Of a stretch of DNA of 64,000 nucleotides, positions 56,676 to 64,000 are shown piece by piece (position 1 is the first letter of the stretch; each line of letters begins with the position of its first letter). Made by a program: the position numbers and the translations under genes. Under the pieces are notes generated by a model. It was not told the DNA's origin, ran no database searches, and worked only from the letters and a program-made list of their open reading frames with translations. The stretch comes from Alphaproteobacteria bacterium (GTDB taxonomy: Bacteria > Myxococcota_A > UBA796 > GCA-2862545). The stretch covers positions 7,537 to 71,536 of the forward strand of contig JACKEO010000021.1 of assembly GCA_020632955.1 (NCBI GenBank). Direction: 5' to 3'.

Positions 56676-57475
56676 CCTCGACGCGGCTGGCGGCCGCGGC
56701 GGTGGGCCTGGCGATCATCCTCCCCGCGGTGGTGTGGGGTGGTGGGCTCGCGGTGGTGATCATCGTGGCGCTCGCCATGGGCATCTCCCTCGACGAGTAC
56801 GCGCGCATGGCCTTCCCCGAGGACCACCGCGTGGCCTTCGGCTGGCTGGCGCTCATCGAGGCCGTCTTCGTCGGCTACGCCGTGTGGGGCACGCCGCAGG
56901 AGGCCATCGCCGCCGTGGCCTTCGCCACCGTGGCCACGATGGTGATGGTCACGGTGCGTCCGGGGCCCCGGCTCGAGGACGCCGCCGACCGGGTGGGGCG
57001 GTACGTGCTCGGCATGCTCTGGATCAGCCAGCTCACCTTCCTGGTGCGGCTGAGGGCCTTCCCCGACGGGGTGGTGTGGGTGCTCCTGGCGCTGTCGATC
57101 TCCTGGCTCTCCGACACGGGCGCGTACTTCGCGGGCCGCGCCTTCGGGAAGCACCGGCTCTACGAGCGCATCAGCCCCAAGAAGACCTGGGAGGGCCTGT
57201 GGGGCGGCGTGGCCACGGCCGTGGCCGGCGCGCTCCTGGTGCGCGCGATGTGGCTTCCCGACCTCCTGCTGGTGGACGCGATCGTGCTGGGCGCGGCGGG
57301 CTCGCTCATGAGCGTGATGGGCGATCTCGCCGAGAGCCTGCTCAAGCGGTCCTTCGGCGTGAAGGACTCGGGCTGGATCCTCCCGGGCCACGGCGGCATG
57401 CTGGACCGCATCGACTCCGTCTTCTTCGTGGCGCCCACGGTGTGGGCCTACATGGTCCTCGTCCGTGGCTCCTGA
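56672..57475 (+). CDS. cdsA: Phosphatidate cytidylyltransferase
   Basis: Makes CDP-diacylglycerol for phospholipid synthesis. The 267-residue polytopic membrane protein (about seven helices) has 'SDTGAYFAGRAFGKHRLYERISPKKTWEG' and the family signature 'SVMGDLAESLLKRSFGVKDSG...GHGGMLDRIDS'. The GTG start overlaps the uppS stop. In many genomes dxr follows; here it is missing and rseP comes next. Confidence 0.95.
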   Translation: MTSTRLAAAAVGLAIILPAVVWGGGLAVVIIVALAMGISLDEYARMAFPEDHRVAFGWLALIEAVFVGYAVWGTPQEAIAAVAFATVATMVMVTVRPGPRLEDAADRVGRYVLGMLWISQLTFLVRLRAFPDGVVWVLLALSISWLSDTGAYFAGRAFGKHRLYERISPKKTWEGLWGGVATAVAGALLVRAMWLPDLLLVDAIVLGAAGSLMSVMGDLAESLLKRSFGVKDSGWILPGHGGMLDRIDSVFFVAPTVWAYMVLVRGS

Positions 57476-57490
57476 CCTCCGGGTGACCCC

Positions 57491-59161
57491 ATGACCCCCG
57501 TGACCTACCTGCTGGCCGGCCTGTTCATGATCGGCTTCCTCGTGCTCGTGCACGAGCTGGGTCACTTCGTCGCGGCCAAGGTCCTCCGCATCGGCGTGCC
57601 GGTCTTCTCGATCGGGATGGGACCGCGCATCTTCGGCTGGACCTCGGGGGGCACGGACTACCGCATCAGCGCGCTGCCGGTGGGGGGCTACGTGCAGCTC
57701 GCCGGGGCCGATCCCTACGGCGAGCAGGACACCGAGCAGTTCGTCGATCCCGAGGAGGACTTCATGCGCCGCCCGGTGTGGCAGCGCCTGATCGTCATGG
57801 CCGCGGGTCCGCTGGTGAACCTGGCGCTGCCCTTCGTGCTGTTCACCTTCCTGCTCGTGCTGGGCCGCCCCGACTGGGCCAGCCGGGTGGGCACGGTGCT
57901 GCCGGGCACGCCGGCCGAGCAGGCCGGGCTGGTCGCCGGCGACCTGCTCACCGAGGTCGACGGCGAGCCGGTGCAGATCTGGCACGACGTGGAGCAGGCC
58001 CTGCTGGCGCGCGTGGGCACGCCCGGCGACGTCGCCCTCGTGGTGGAGCGCGACGGCGCCACGCTGCCGCTCACCCTGCCGGCATCGGCGCTCGCCACCG
58101 ATCCCGACGGCGAGGTCGACCTGCGTTCGCTCGGCGCGCAGGCCTTCTTCCTGTCCACCCGCGTGGGCGTGGAGGCGAGCGCCAGCCCGGCGGGGCGCGC
58201 GGGCCTGCGCACCGGCGACCGCATCCTGGCGGTGGACGGCGAGGACGTCGAGACGTGGTCGGCGCTGCTCGCGGCCCTCGACGCCGGACCCCGGCACGCG
58301 CTCCGGGTGGAGCGCCCGCCCGCCCTCGACGCGCCCGACGACGCCGAGGCCGAGGAGCTGGAGCTGGTCCTCGATCGCAGCGAGGGGGCCTACGTCGCGG
58401 CGCATGCGGGGGCGGTCACGCCCTGGGGCTTCGCGCCGGTCACGCTCTTCGCCAGCGGCGTGGAGGACGACGCGCCCGCCGCACGGGCGGGGGTGCAGGC
58501 AGGCGATCGCTTCCTCGCGGTCGACGGCAAGCCGGTGCTCACCTTCCACCACTTCATCGATCTCGTGGCGCGCACGAACCAGGGCGCCGAGGGGCCGCGA
58601 CCGCTCGATCTCACCGTGGTGCGCGACGGGGCGCTGGTCGAGATGGAGATGACCCCCGAGGTGCGGGTGGTGTCGGGCGAGGCCTACAGCCGCCCCATCA
58701 TCGGCGTGTCCAGCTTCGGCGGCATGGGCGTCGCGGTCGACCAGGTCCGCAAGTACTACAGCCTGCCGGCGGCCGTGCCGCGCGCCTTCTCCGAGAGCAT
58801 GGCGGTGGTCCGCGGCACGGCGGCGGTGCTGGGCAACATCTTCACGGGGCGGGCCGACCCCCGCGACAACGTGGGTGGCCCCGTCGCCATCTTCGTCGCC
58901 GCCGGCACCGTGGCCGAGCAGGGCTTCTTCCAGTACGCCGCGGTCATCGGGATGATCAGCGTCAGCCTGGGCCTCATCAACCTGCTGCCGGTGCCCATCT
59001 TCGACGGCGGGCAGATCCTCTTCTACCTGGTGGAGTGGGTGCGGGGACGGCCGCTGTCGCTGGAGCTGCGCGAGCGCTTCCAGATGGTGGGTGTGGTGGC
59101 CATCGTCATCCTCATGCTGCTGGTCACGGTGAACGACATCCAGCGCTGGGTGGTGAACTGA
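57491..59161 (+). CDS. rseP: Site-2 zinc metalloprotease RseP with three PDZ-like domains
   Basis: Intramembrane protease for regulated proteolysis of anti-sigma factors and signal peptides. The 556 residues have 'HELGH' at 21-25 in the first helix and 'NLLPVPIFDGG' from Asn497 with the third zinc ligand Asp505 near the C-terminus. Between the catalytic helices are three PDZ-like units ('TPAEQAGLVAGDLLTEVDGEPV', 'SPAGRAGLRTGDRILAVDGEDV', 'APAARAGVQAGDRFLAVDGKPV') instead of the usual one or two, explaining the ~100 extra residues. The stop codon overlaps the tsaB start. Confidence 0.94.
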   Translation: MTPVTYLLAGLFMIGFLVLVHELGHFVAAKVLRIGVPVFSIGMGPRIFGWTSGGTDYRISALPVGGYVQLAGADPYGEQDTEQFVDPEEDFMRRPVWQRLIVMAAGPLVNLALPFVLFTFLLVLGRPDWASRVGTVLPGTPAEQAGLVAGDLLTEVDGEPVQIWHDVEQALLARVGTPGDVALVVERDGATLPLTLPASALATDPDGEVDLRSLGAQAFFLSTRVGVEASASPAGRAGLRTGDRILAVDGEDVETWSALLAALDAGPRHALRVERPPALDAPDDAEAEELELVLDRSEGAYVAAHAGAVTPWGFAPVTLFASGVEDDAPAARAGVQAGDRFLAVDGKPVLTFHHFIDLVARTNQGAEGPRPLDLTVVRDGALVEMEMTPEVRVVSGEAYSRPIIGVSSFGGMGVAVDQVRKYYSLPAAVPRAFSESMAVVRGTAAVLGNIFTGRADPRDNVGGPVAIFVAAGTVAEQGFFQYAAVIGMISVSLGLINLLPVPIFDGGQILFYLVEWVRGRPLSLELRERFQMVGVVAIVILMLLVTVNDIQRWVVN

Positions 59162-59814
59162 CCTCCCGGGTCCTCGCCCTCGACACCTGCGGCCCGGTGG
59201 TGGGCGTGGCCCTGCGCGTCGGCGAGCAGGTGCGGGTGCGCACGGCGCGGGTGGTGCACGGCTCCGACGCGCTGCTGCTGCCGTGGGCCGAGGAGCTCTG
59301 CGCGGAGGCCGGCATCCGGCTGCAGCAGCTGGACGGGGTGGGCGTTGCGGTGGGTCCGGGCGCGTTCACCGGGCTGCGGGTGGGCCTCGCCACGGCGTCG
59401 GGGCTGGCCCTGGCGCTCGATCGACCGGCCTGGGCCGGCAGCTCCCTCGAGAGTCGACGCCTGCGCGCGGGGGCCGATCTCGCCCTCCTCGATGCGCGCA
59501 AGGGGCGGGTCTACGCCCTCGCGCTGCAGGACGGGTGCGCGCAGGGCCCGGGCGACGTCCCGCCCGAGGAGGCGCTGGGGTGGATGCGGGCACCCTTCGT
59601 GGCCACGGGGGAGGGGGCGGTGGTCTACGCCGCCCAGGTGGCGGCGGCAGGAGGTCGCCTCGCGGTGGAGCCCGACGACCCGGCGGTGGATACGCTCGTG
59701 CGCCTGGCCGCCGAGGGGCTCGCGCGGGGGGAGGGGTGCGACGCCGCGGCGCTCGCCCCCGCCTACCTCCGCCCCCCGGACGCCAAGCCCCCCAAGGACC
59801 GGAGGATCCCGTGA
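59158..59814 (+). CDS. tsaB: tRNA threonylcarbamoyladenosine biosynthesis protein TsaB
   Basis: Partner of TsaD in t6A modification of tRNA. The 218-residue product keeps the N-terminal 'RVLALDTCGPVVGVAL' strand pair and the family core 'GVAVGPGAFTGLRVGLATASGLALALD', and ends with 'APAYLRPPDA'. No ATG, GTG or TTG lies in frame near the N-terminus. A CTG at 59158 forms a 4-base overlap (CTGA) with the rseP stop, the same coupling used by neighbouring genes. Any later GTG would remove the essential first strand. The start is therefore inferred to be CTG. The stop overlaps the next gene. Confidence 0.9.
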   Translation: MTSRVLALDTCGPVVGVALRVGEQVRVRTARVVHGSDALLLPWAEELCAEAGIRLQQLDGVGVAVGPGAFTGLRVGLATASGLALALDRPAWAGSSLESRRLRAGADLALLDARKGRVYALALQDGCAQGPGDVPPEEALGWMRAPFVATGEGAVVYAAQVAAAGGRLAVEPDDPAVDTLVRLAAEGLARGEGCDAAALAPAYLRPPDAKPPKDRRIP

Positions 59815-60812
59815 GTCGCGCCCTGCGTGTGGGAGTGGCCGGCGCGACCGGCGCGCTCGGCAAGGAGGTCGTCGCCGTGCTCGACGCCGCCCCGTGGCGG
59901 CCCGAGGCCGTCGTCCCCTTCGCCGGGCCCGCGTCCACCGTGCCCTTCGTGGAGTACGGCGGCAGCCAGGTGGCGGTGGACGACCTCGCCCAGGCCGACC
60001 TCGCCGGCCTCGACCTGCTCATCGTGGCGCTGCCTCGGGCCCTGGCACCCGAGGTGATCGCGCGGGCGGTGCGCGACGGCACCCGCGTGGTCGACCTGTC
60101 CGGCAGCCAGCTCGAGGCGCTCGACGTGCCCCTGGTGGCGCCGTGGCTCGGCCTCGACGCGCTGGGCGAGGCGCGGGCGCGCGACGTGGTGGCCGTGCCC
60201 TCCGGCCCGGGCCTGCTGCTCGCCACCGTGCTCAGGCCGCTCGTGGACGCGGGCTGGGACGAGGAGCTCGAGGCCCAGGTGCTGGTGCCGGCCTCCACGT
60301 TCGGCCGCGACGCGGTGGAGGAGCTGTCCCGGCAGGTGGTGGCCCTGTTCAACGCGGCCCCTCCGCCGCGCAAGCAGTTCCCGCACGGGCTGGCCTTCGA
60401 CCTGCTGCCGCTGGTGGGCGAGCTGGGCGCCACGGGGTGGACCTCCGAGGAGGTGCGCGTGGTGGCCGAGCTGGGGCGGCTGCTGGGCGTGCGTGTGGAC
60501 GTCTCGCTCGTGGCCGCGCCGGTCTTCTCGGGCCTGTCGGCCACGGTCCGCGCCTACGTGCCCGACGACGTGGCGGTGGAGGGCGTGGTGCACGCGCTCA
60601 CCGAGGCGGGTCTCGAGGTGGCCACCCACGGCGACCTGCGTCGCCTGCCACGACCGCGCCGGGTGGAGGGCTCGCCCTGGCCCCAGGTGGCGCGGGTGCG
60701 TCGGGGCGCGGGCGCCGTCCACCTCTGGGCGTCGATGGACAACCTCCGCGCGGTGGCGGCGGCGGCGGTGGGCGTGGCGGCGGCCCTGCTCGGCGAGGTC
60801 GAGGAGGCCTGA
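59811..60812 (+). CDS. Aspartate-semialdehyde dehydrogenase-family protein, apparently non-catalytic (Usg-like)
   Basis: A 333-residue protein with the ASADH fold: NADP motif 'VGVAGATGALGKEVVAVLDAA', 'VVDLSGSQLEA', and the dimerisation domain 'TSEEVRVVAELGRLLGVRVDVSLVAAPVFSGLSATVRAYV'. The catalytic cysteine segment is replaced by 'VAVPSGPGLLLATVLRPL', with no Cys, and the usual His of the 'VFxGHS' motif is Leu ('VFSGLS'). It therefore resembles the Usg paralogue of gamma-proteobacteria rather than a working dehydrogenase. The GTG overlaps the tsaB stop and has GGAGG upstream. The stop codon overlaps a GACA-N3-TGTC regulatory site. Confidence 0.82.
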   Translation: MSRALRVGVAGATGALGKEVVAVLDAAPWRPEAVVPFAGPASTVPFVEYGGSQVAVDDLAQADLAGLDLLIVALPRALAPEVIARAVRDGTRVVDLSGSQLEALDVPLVAPWLGLDALGEARARDVVAVPSGPGLLLATVLRPLVDAGWDEELEAQVLVPASTFGRDAVEELSRQVVALFNAAPPPRKQFPHGLAFDLLPLVGELGATGWTSEEVRVVAELGRLLGVRVDVSLVAAPVFSGLSATVRAYVPDDVAVEGVVHALTEAGLEVATHGDLRRLPRPRRVEGSPWPQVARVRRGAGAVHLWASMDNLRAVAAAAVGVAAALLGEVEEA

Positions 60813-60861
60813 CAGCTTGTCGCGATCCGGCCGGGGCCTCGGGGCCCGGTGACAGCTTGTC
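60811..60861 (+). promoter_or_regulatory. Paired GACA-N3-TGTC sites upstream of the MYXO-CTERM fusion gene
   Basis: Two identical sites GACAGCTTGTC at 60811-60821 and 60851-60861, centres 40 bp apart. The proximal centre (60856) is 51 bp before the -24 GG of the sigma-54 promoter, the same distance as at gspC. The distal site overlaps the stop codon of the upstream gene. Confidence 0.7.
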
Positions 60862-60904
60862 GTGCCTGCGCTACGACGAGGCCGCGGACGGGCCCCTGGG
60901 CGTG

Positions 60905-60921
60905 CTGGCACGCACCTTGCT
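60905..60921 (+). promoter_or_regulatory. Sigma-54 promoter of the MYXO-CTERM fusion gene
   Basis: CTGGCACGCACCTTGCT matches YTGGCACGrNNNTTGCW at all positions but the purine. The -24 GG (60907-60908) and -12 GC (60919-60920) are 12 bp apart. The transcript would start near 60932 with a ~26-nt leader to the ATG at 60958. Confidence 0.78.
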
Positions 60922-60957
60922 AGCCCCTGGGTGGGCAGGACTCTTCCCGAGGCGTCG

Positions 60958-63477
60958 ATGGTGTGGCTGGGGCTCGTGGCAGCGGCGATGGCGGGCACGC
61001 CGACCAAGGCGCCGCTCCTGATCGAGGGCGGCGGTGCCTCGGTGCGCGAGCTGCGCGCCAGCCAGGATCTCTCGGTGGTCACCGGGGTGGGCGACAAGGG
61101 CGTCGTGCTGGTCGACACCCGCACCTGGGCCGGCGCCGAGCTCACCTTCGACGGCGACACGGCGGGCTGCAGCCCCCTCGCCGCGATGGCCCACGCGGCC
61201 GACGACGACGTGCTCGTCTTCGTGGGCTGCTCGGAGGGCATCCTCCAGACGTGGACCTGGGACGGGGCGGTGGCCGCGCCGCTCTCGCTGGCCGAGGGCA
61301 CGGCCGTGGAGGTCACCTCCGTCACCACCGGCGACGAGCCGGTGGTGGCCATCGCGGCCACCACCGAGGGCATCTTCGTGCTCCACGGCTCGGCCCAGGG
61401 CACCACGGGGTCGCGCTTCACGCTGGCCGAGCGCAAGCTCACGCGGGTCACCGACTACCCCGACGGCCTGCTCGCCGTGGCCGCCAGCTCCTACGTGGAG
61501 GGCGTGCTGCGCGCCTCCCGCAAGGACGCCGACGGGGGCTACATCGGCAGCGCGATGGTGGTCGACCTGGGCAACAGCCGCATGGTGCGCTGGGAGCTGG
61601 GCTCCAACGCCTTCTCCTCGCTGCCCACCCAGGCGCTGCCCTACACGCTCGTCGACCTCGCCCCCTTCGACATCGGCGCCGACGGGGCCCTCGCGGGCGG
61701 CGACGCGCTGCTCCTCGACGACAGCACCGACCAGATCCGGCAGTTCACGGTGGGCAGCGGCATCGGCGCCTTCCAGGCCCTGGGCGCCATCGACAGCACG
61801 AGCACGGCGATCTGGCGCCAGGCCACGGTGCAGGACACGCCGCTGCTGTCGGCGGAGGCCGACGACCTGGTGGTCTACGATCTGGGCGACCTCGCGGGCG
61901 GGTCCACCCTCGCCGTGGCCGGCATCGGCGAGGTGGCCGACCTGATCGAGGGCCCCTCCGGCTACGTGGTGGCGGGCCTCGCGGGCGGTGGCCTCCGGGT
62001 GCTCACCGACCGTCCCTGGATCGACGGGATCAGCGTGTCGCCCAGCACCGCGGCACCCGGCGACACGGTCACGGTGCGCTTCACGTCCGACGAGCCGGGC
62101 TCGTACGAGATCTTCCTCGGCGGTGGCCGTCAGAGCCGCACCAACCGTGTGGCCACCGACAGCGTCACCGCCGACGTGCCCGTCGAGGCCACCTTCACGG
62201 TGCCCGACGACGCCAACGACGGCGCCACGCCGGTGTGGATCCACGTGGCCGCGCAGGGCGGCACCCCCATCGGCATCGCCCAGGGCCAGTTCACGGTCGA
62301 CCAGGCGCCCACGGTGGTGGCCCTCGGGCCGGCGCAGGTGCAGGCCGGCGATCGGCGCTTCCGCGTCTTCTTCAACCACCTCCCCGACGGGGGGGTGACC
62401 GAGTACGCCATCTACTTCTCCACCACCGCGTTCACCGCGTCCACCTACGCCACCGGCGGTCCCACGAGCAGCTCGCCCACGTCGCCGAAGAAGGTCGTCG
62501 CCCCCGTGGGGGTCACGTCCACGGTCGACACCTGGGTGGAGGGGCTCGAGAACGGCACGACGTACTACGTGGGCGTGCGTGCCTCCGACGGCACCAAGGA
62601 GGGCCCGATGTCCGACGTCCAGTCGGTCACCCCCGTCGCCACCTTCACCCCATGCGAGCTCTACCCGGGCGAGTGCGAGGCCAAGCCCTGCTCCTGCGCG
62701 TCGGGCGACCGTCCCGGCGCCTGGTGGGGCCTGCTGGGCCTGGGCCTGCTCGCGGGGGTGCGTCGTCGTCGCAGCGGTGCGCTCGCCGCGCTGGCGGTGG
62801 CCACCCTCGCGATCGCGCCCGCGGCGCGGGCCGAGGACGAGGTGGAGACGCGGCGTCCCGAGCGCTCCGGCGGCATCTTCGAGCGCGACCTCACGCCCGC
62901 CTGGGCCACCTTCGAGTTCCACGCCGGCGGCTTCCAGTTCGACGCCCCCGTCTACACGCGCTCCCTCGGCTCGAACGCGCCCTACATCAAGGGCCTGCTC
63001 GGCGTGCAGATCTTCCGCTACGGCGAGGTCGAGGTCGGCGTCGGGCACGTCTTCAAGCAGGGCAAGGCGCTCACCAGCGCCGGCACCCAGACGGGCGACA
63101 CCTTCAGCAGCCAGTGGCTGCTGGTGGACGTCACGGCCAAGGCGCGCGTGCACGTCATCGACGAGCAGCCCGTGGTGCCCTACGCCGGCATCGGCCTCGA
63201 CTGGGCGAACTGGTGGGAGACGCCGCTCGACGCCAACGGCGAGCGCCTGCCCGACCTCGCGAACGGCGGCTCGAAGCTGGGCTGGCACTGGCAGGTGGGT
63301 GGCAACTTCCTGCTCGACCTGCTGGCCCCGAAGCGGGCGGCCATGCTCGAGGCCGCCACGGGCATCAACGACTCCTGGCTCGTGGTGGAGTACCGGCAGC
63401 AGTACATCGGCGCAGGCGGCAGCGGCCTCGACCTGTCGGGGTGGTCGCTCACCGGGGGCCTGAAGATCGACTACTGA
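60958..63477 (+). CDS. Surface protein with internal MYXO-CTERM signal fused to a second signal peptide and a barrel-like domain
   Basis: An 839-residue product. Order: signal peptide ('WLGLVAAAMAG'); a beta-propeller-like region to about 360; an Ig-like domain; a fibronectin type III-like domain ('TVVALGPAQVQAGDRRFRVFFN'...'TTYYVGVRASDG'); then a MYXO-CTERM-type signal with Cys578/Cys580 ('PCSCASG'), a hydrophobic 'WWGLLGLGLLAGV' and Arg602-605. Normally the protein ends here. Instead the frame continues into 'SGALAALAVATLAIAPAARAEDE', a good signal peptide, and ~215 residues of outer-membrane-barrel-like strands ending 'TGGLKIDY'. GTG 62758 just before the four Arg could start the second part separately. 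A sigma-54 promoter with paired sites precedes the gene. Confidence 0.82.
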   Translation: MVWLGLVAAAMAGTPTKAPLLIEGGGASVRELRASQDLSVVTGVGDKGVVLVDTRTWAGAELTFDGDTAGCSPLAAMAHAADDDVLVFVGCSEGILQTWTWDGAVAAPLSLAEGTAVEVTSVTTGDEPVVAIAATTEGIFVLHGSAQGTTGSRFTLAERKLTRVTDYPDGLLAVAASSYVEGVLRASRKDADGGYIGSAMVVDLGNSRMVRWELGSNAFSSLPTQALPYTLVDLAPFDIGADGALAGGDALLLDDSTDQIRQFTVGSGIGAFQALGAIDSTSTAIWRQATVQDTPLLSAEADDLVVYDLGDLAGGSTLAVAGIGEVADLIEGPSGYVVAGLAGGGLRVLTDRPWIDGISVSPSTAAPGDTVTVRFTSDEPGSYEIFLGGGRQSRTNRVATDSVTADVPVEATFTVPDDANDGATPVWIHVAAQGGTPIGIAQGQFTVDQAPTVVALGPAQVQAGDRRFRVFFNHLPDGGVTEYAIYFSTTAFTASTYATGGPTSSSPTSPKKVVAPVGVTSTVDTWVEGLENGTTYYVGVRASDGTKEGPMSDVQSVTPVATFTPCELYPGECEAKPCSCASGDRPGAWWGLLGLGLLAGVRRRRSGALAALAVATLAIAPAARAEDEVETRRPERSGGIFERDLTPAWATFEFHAGGFQFDAPVYTRSLGSNAPYIKGLLGVQIFRYGEVEVGVGHVFKQGKALTSAGTQTGDTFSSQWLLVDVTAKARVHVIDEQPVVPYAGIGLDWANWWETPLDANGERLPDLANGGSKLGWHWQVGGNFLLDLLAPKRAAMLEAATGINDSWLVVEYRQQYIGAGGSGLDLSGWSLTGGLKIDY

Positions 63478-63518
63478 CGGAGGCCCCGGGAGCGGTCGAT
63501 CCTTCGTCGCTGGCTGCG
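63475..63518. repeat. Dispersed repeat, copy C
   Basis: Starts at the stop codon of the MYXO-CTERM fusion gene and matches 15193-15236 with one difference in 44 bp. Further downstream the resemblance to the gspH-gspI copies fades. It fills the short gap before convergent truA and could act in transcript 3'-end formation. Confidence 0.8.
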
Positions 63519-63573
63519 GTCCTCGGCCACCAGCTTCCGTGCACGCTTCCTCGGGTCCTCGGCCCCGCCGGAG

Positions 63574-64000
63574 CTACCCGTCCTCGCCCTCGTCCTCCCG
63601 CCAGGCGACCGGGCCGTCGGCGTGGCGCACCCAGAGGAGGGTGAGGCCGTGGGGCGGGGCGGTGCGTCCGGCGGTGCGGCGGTCGCGCGCGGCGAGGGTG
63701 GTGGCGAAGTCGTCGACCGACCGGGAGCCGAGGCCCACCTCGCGGAGCGTGCCGGCGAGGATGCGCACCATGTGGCGGAGGAAGCCGTGGCCCTCGATCT
63801 CGAGGTGCACCAGCTCGTCCACGCGCTGCACCCGGGCGTCGGCCAGCGTGCGGGTGGTGGTGCTGGCGCTGCAGCCCACCGACCGGAAGCTCGCCACGTC
63901 ATGGGTGCCCACGAGCAGGCGTGCGGCGGCGTCCATCGCCTCGACGTCGAGGGTGCTGCGGCAGTGCCAGGTGCGGTCGGCGAGCAGCGGGCTGCGGCCG
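63574..64000 (-). CDS. truA: tRNA pseudouridine synthase A, 5' part outside the window
   Basis: C-terminal 142 residues of TruA, which makes pseudouridine at tRNA positions 38-40. The frame is open to the window edge ('SPLLADRTWHCRSTLDVEAMDAAARLLVGTHDVASFRSVGC'). Downstream features are 'EIEGHGFLRHMVRILAGTLREVGLG' and 'APPHGLTLLWV', all typical of the TruA C-terminal half. The catalytic Asp lies beyond the window, so it cannot be checked. Confidence 0.88.
   Translation of the reverse strand, partial: GRSPLLADRTWHCRSTLDVEAMDAAARLLVGTHDVASFRSVGCSASTTTRTLADARVQRVDELVHLEIEGHGFLRHMVRILAGTLREVGLGSRSVDDFATTLAARDRRTAGRTAPPHGLTLLWVRHADGPVAWREDEGEDG

Overview
The window is about 64 kb of very GC-rich bacterial chromosome with tightly packed genes, frequent 4-base stop/start overlaps (GTGA, ATGA, TGATG) and many GTG starts. 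The family content points to a myxobacterium or a close relative (Myxococcota): a MYXO-CTERM sorting signal, a protein with 15 myxobacterial-type Cys-rich (DUF4215) repeats, an AgmX/PglI C-terminal domain, a PilM-like GspL, and sigma-54 promoters. I cannot fix the genus from this sequence. Aerobic haem synthesis (HemF), a full type II secretion system and outer-membrane barrel-like proteins indicate an aerobic diderm.

Layout. 1-6.3 kb: partial FHA protein, topB-hemF, then a 257-bp inverted-repeat element between convergent genes, a single-domain response regulator and a divergent M19 dipeptidase. 6.3-21.6 kb: a type II secretion cluster gspC-D-E-F-G-(lipoprotein)-H-I-J-K-L-M-N. It has sigma-54 promoters before gspC and before gspG, a 625-bp repeat-filled gap between E and F, and a repeat insertion between H and I. 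21.6-26.3 kb: convergent pabB, then a LysM transglycosylase and a flippase-like membrane protein. 26.4-35.2 kb: mostly minus-strand envelope genes (Cys-rich repeat protein, SGNH hydrolase, barrel-like protein pair) and one plus-strand hypothetical. 35.3-41 kb: Mrp-type ATPase, NlpC/P60 lipoprotein, a degenerate carbamoyltransferase overlapping a CPBP intramembrane protease, an AgmX-type membrane protein, rimI. 41.1-49.1 kb: a chain of genes (TPR protein, small hypothetical, PBP1A, tsaD, rsmA, PP2C phosphatase, M23 peptidase). 49.2-60.8 kb: secA, a zincin-like hypothetical, then the conserved rpsB-tsf-pyrH-frr-uppS-cdsA-rseP run, followed by tsaB and an aspartate-semialdehyde-dehydrogenase-like gene. 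60.9-64 kb: a MYXO-CTERM/beta-barrel fusion gene and the 3' part of truA.

The most interesting signal joins the two ends of the window. The gspC promoter and the promoter of the MYXO-CTERM fusion gene (54 kb away) have the same architecture: two GACA-N3-TGTC palindromes 40-41 bp apart, with the proximal one centred exactly 51 bp before the -24 GG of a sigma-54 promoter. MYXO-CTERM proteins are known to depend on type II secretion and on CPBP-family 'myxosortase' proteases, and a CPBP protease gene lies between the two loci. I infer a co-regulated surface-protein export and sorting module. Its target gene encodes an unusual single-frame protein in which the sorting signal is internal and runs straight into a second signal peptide and a barrel-like domain. 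Apart from a few low-confidence promoter boxes, I found no tRNA, rRNA, CRISPR array, prophage or insertion sequence.
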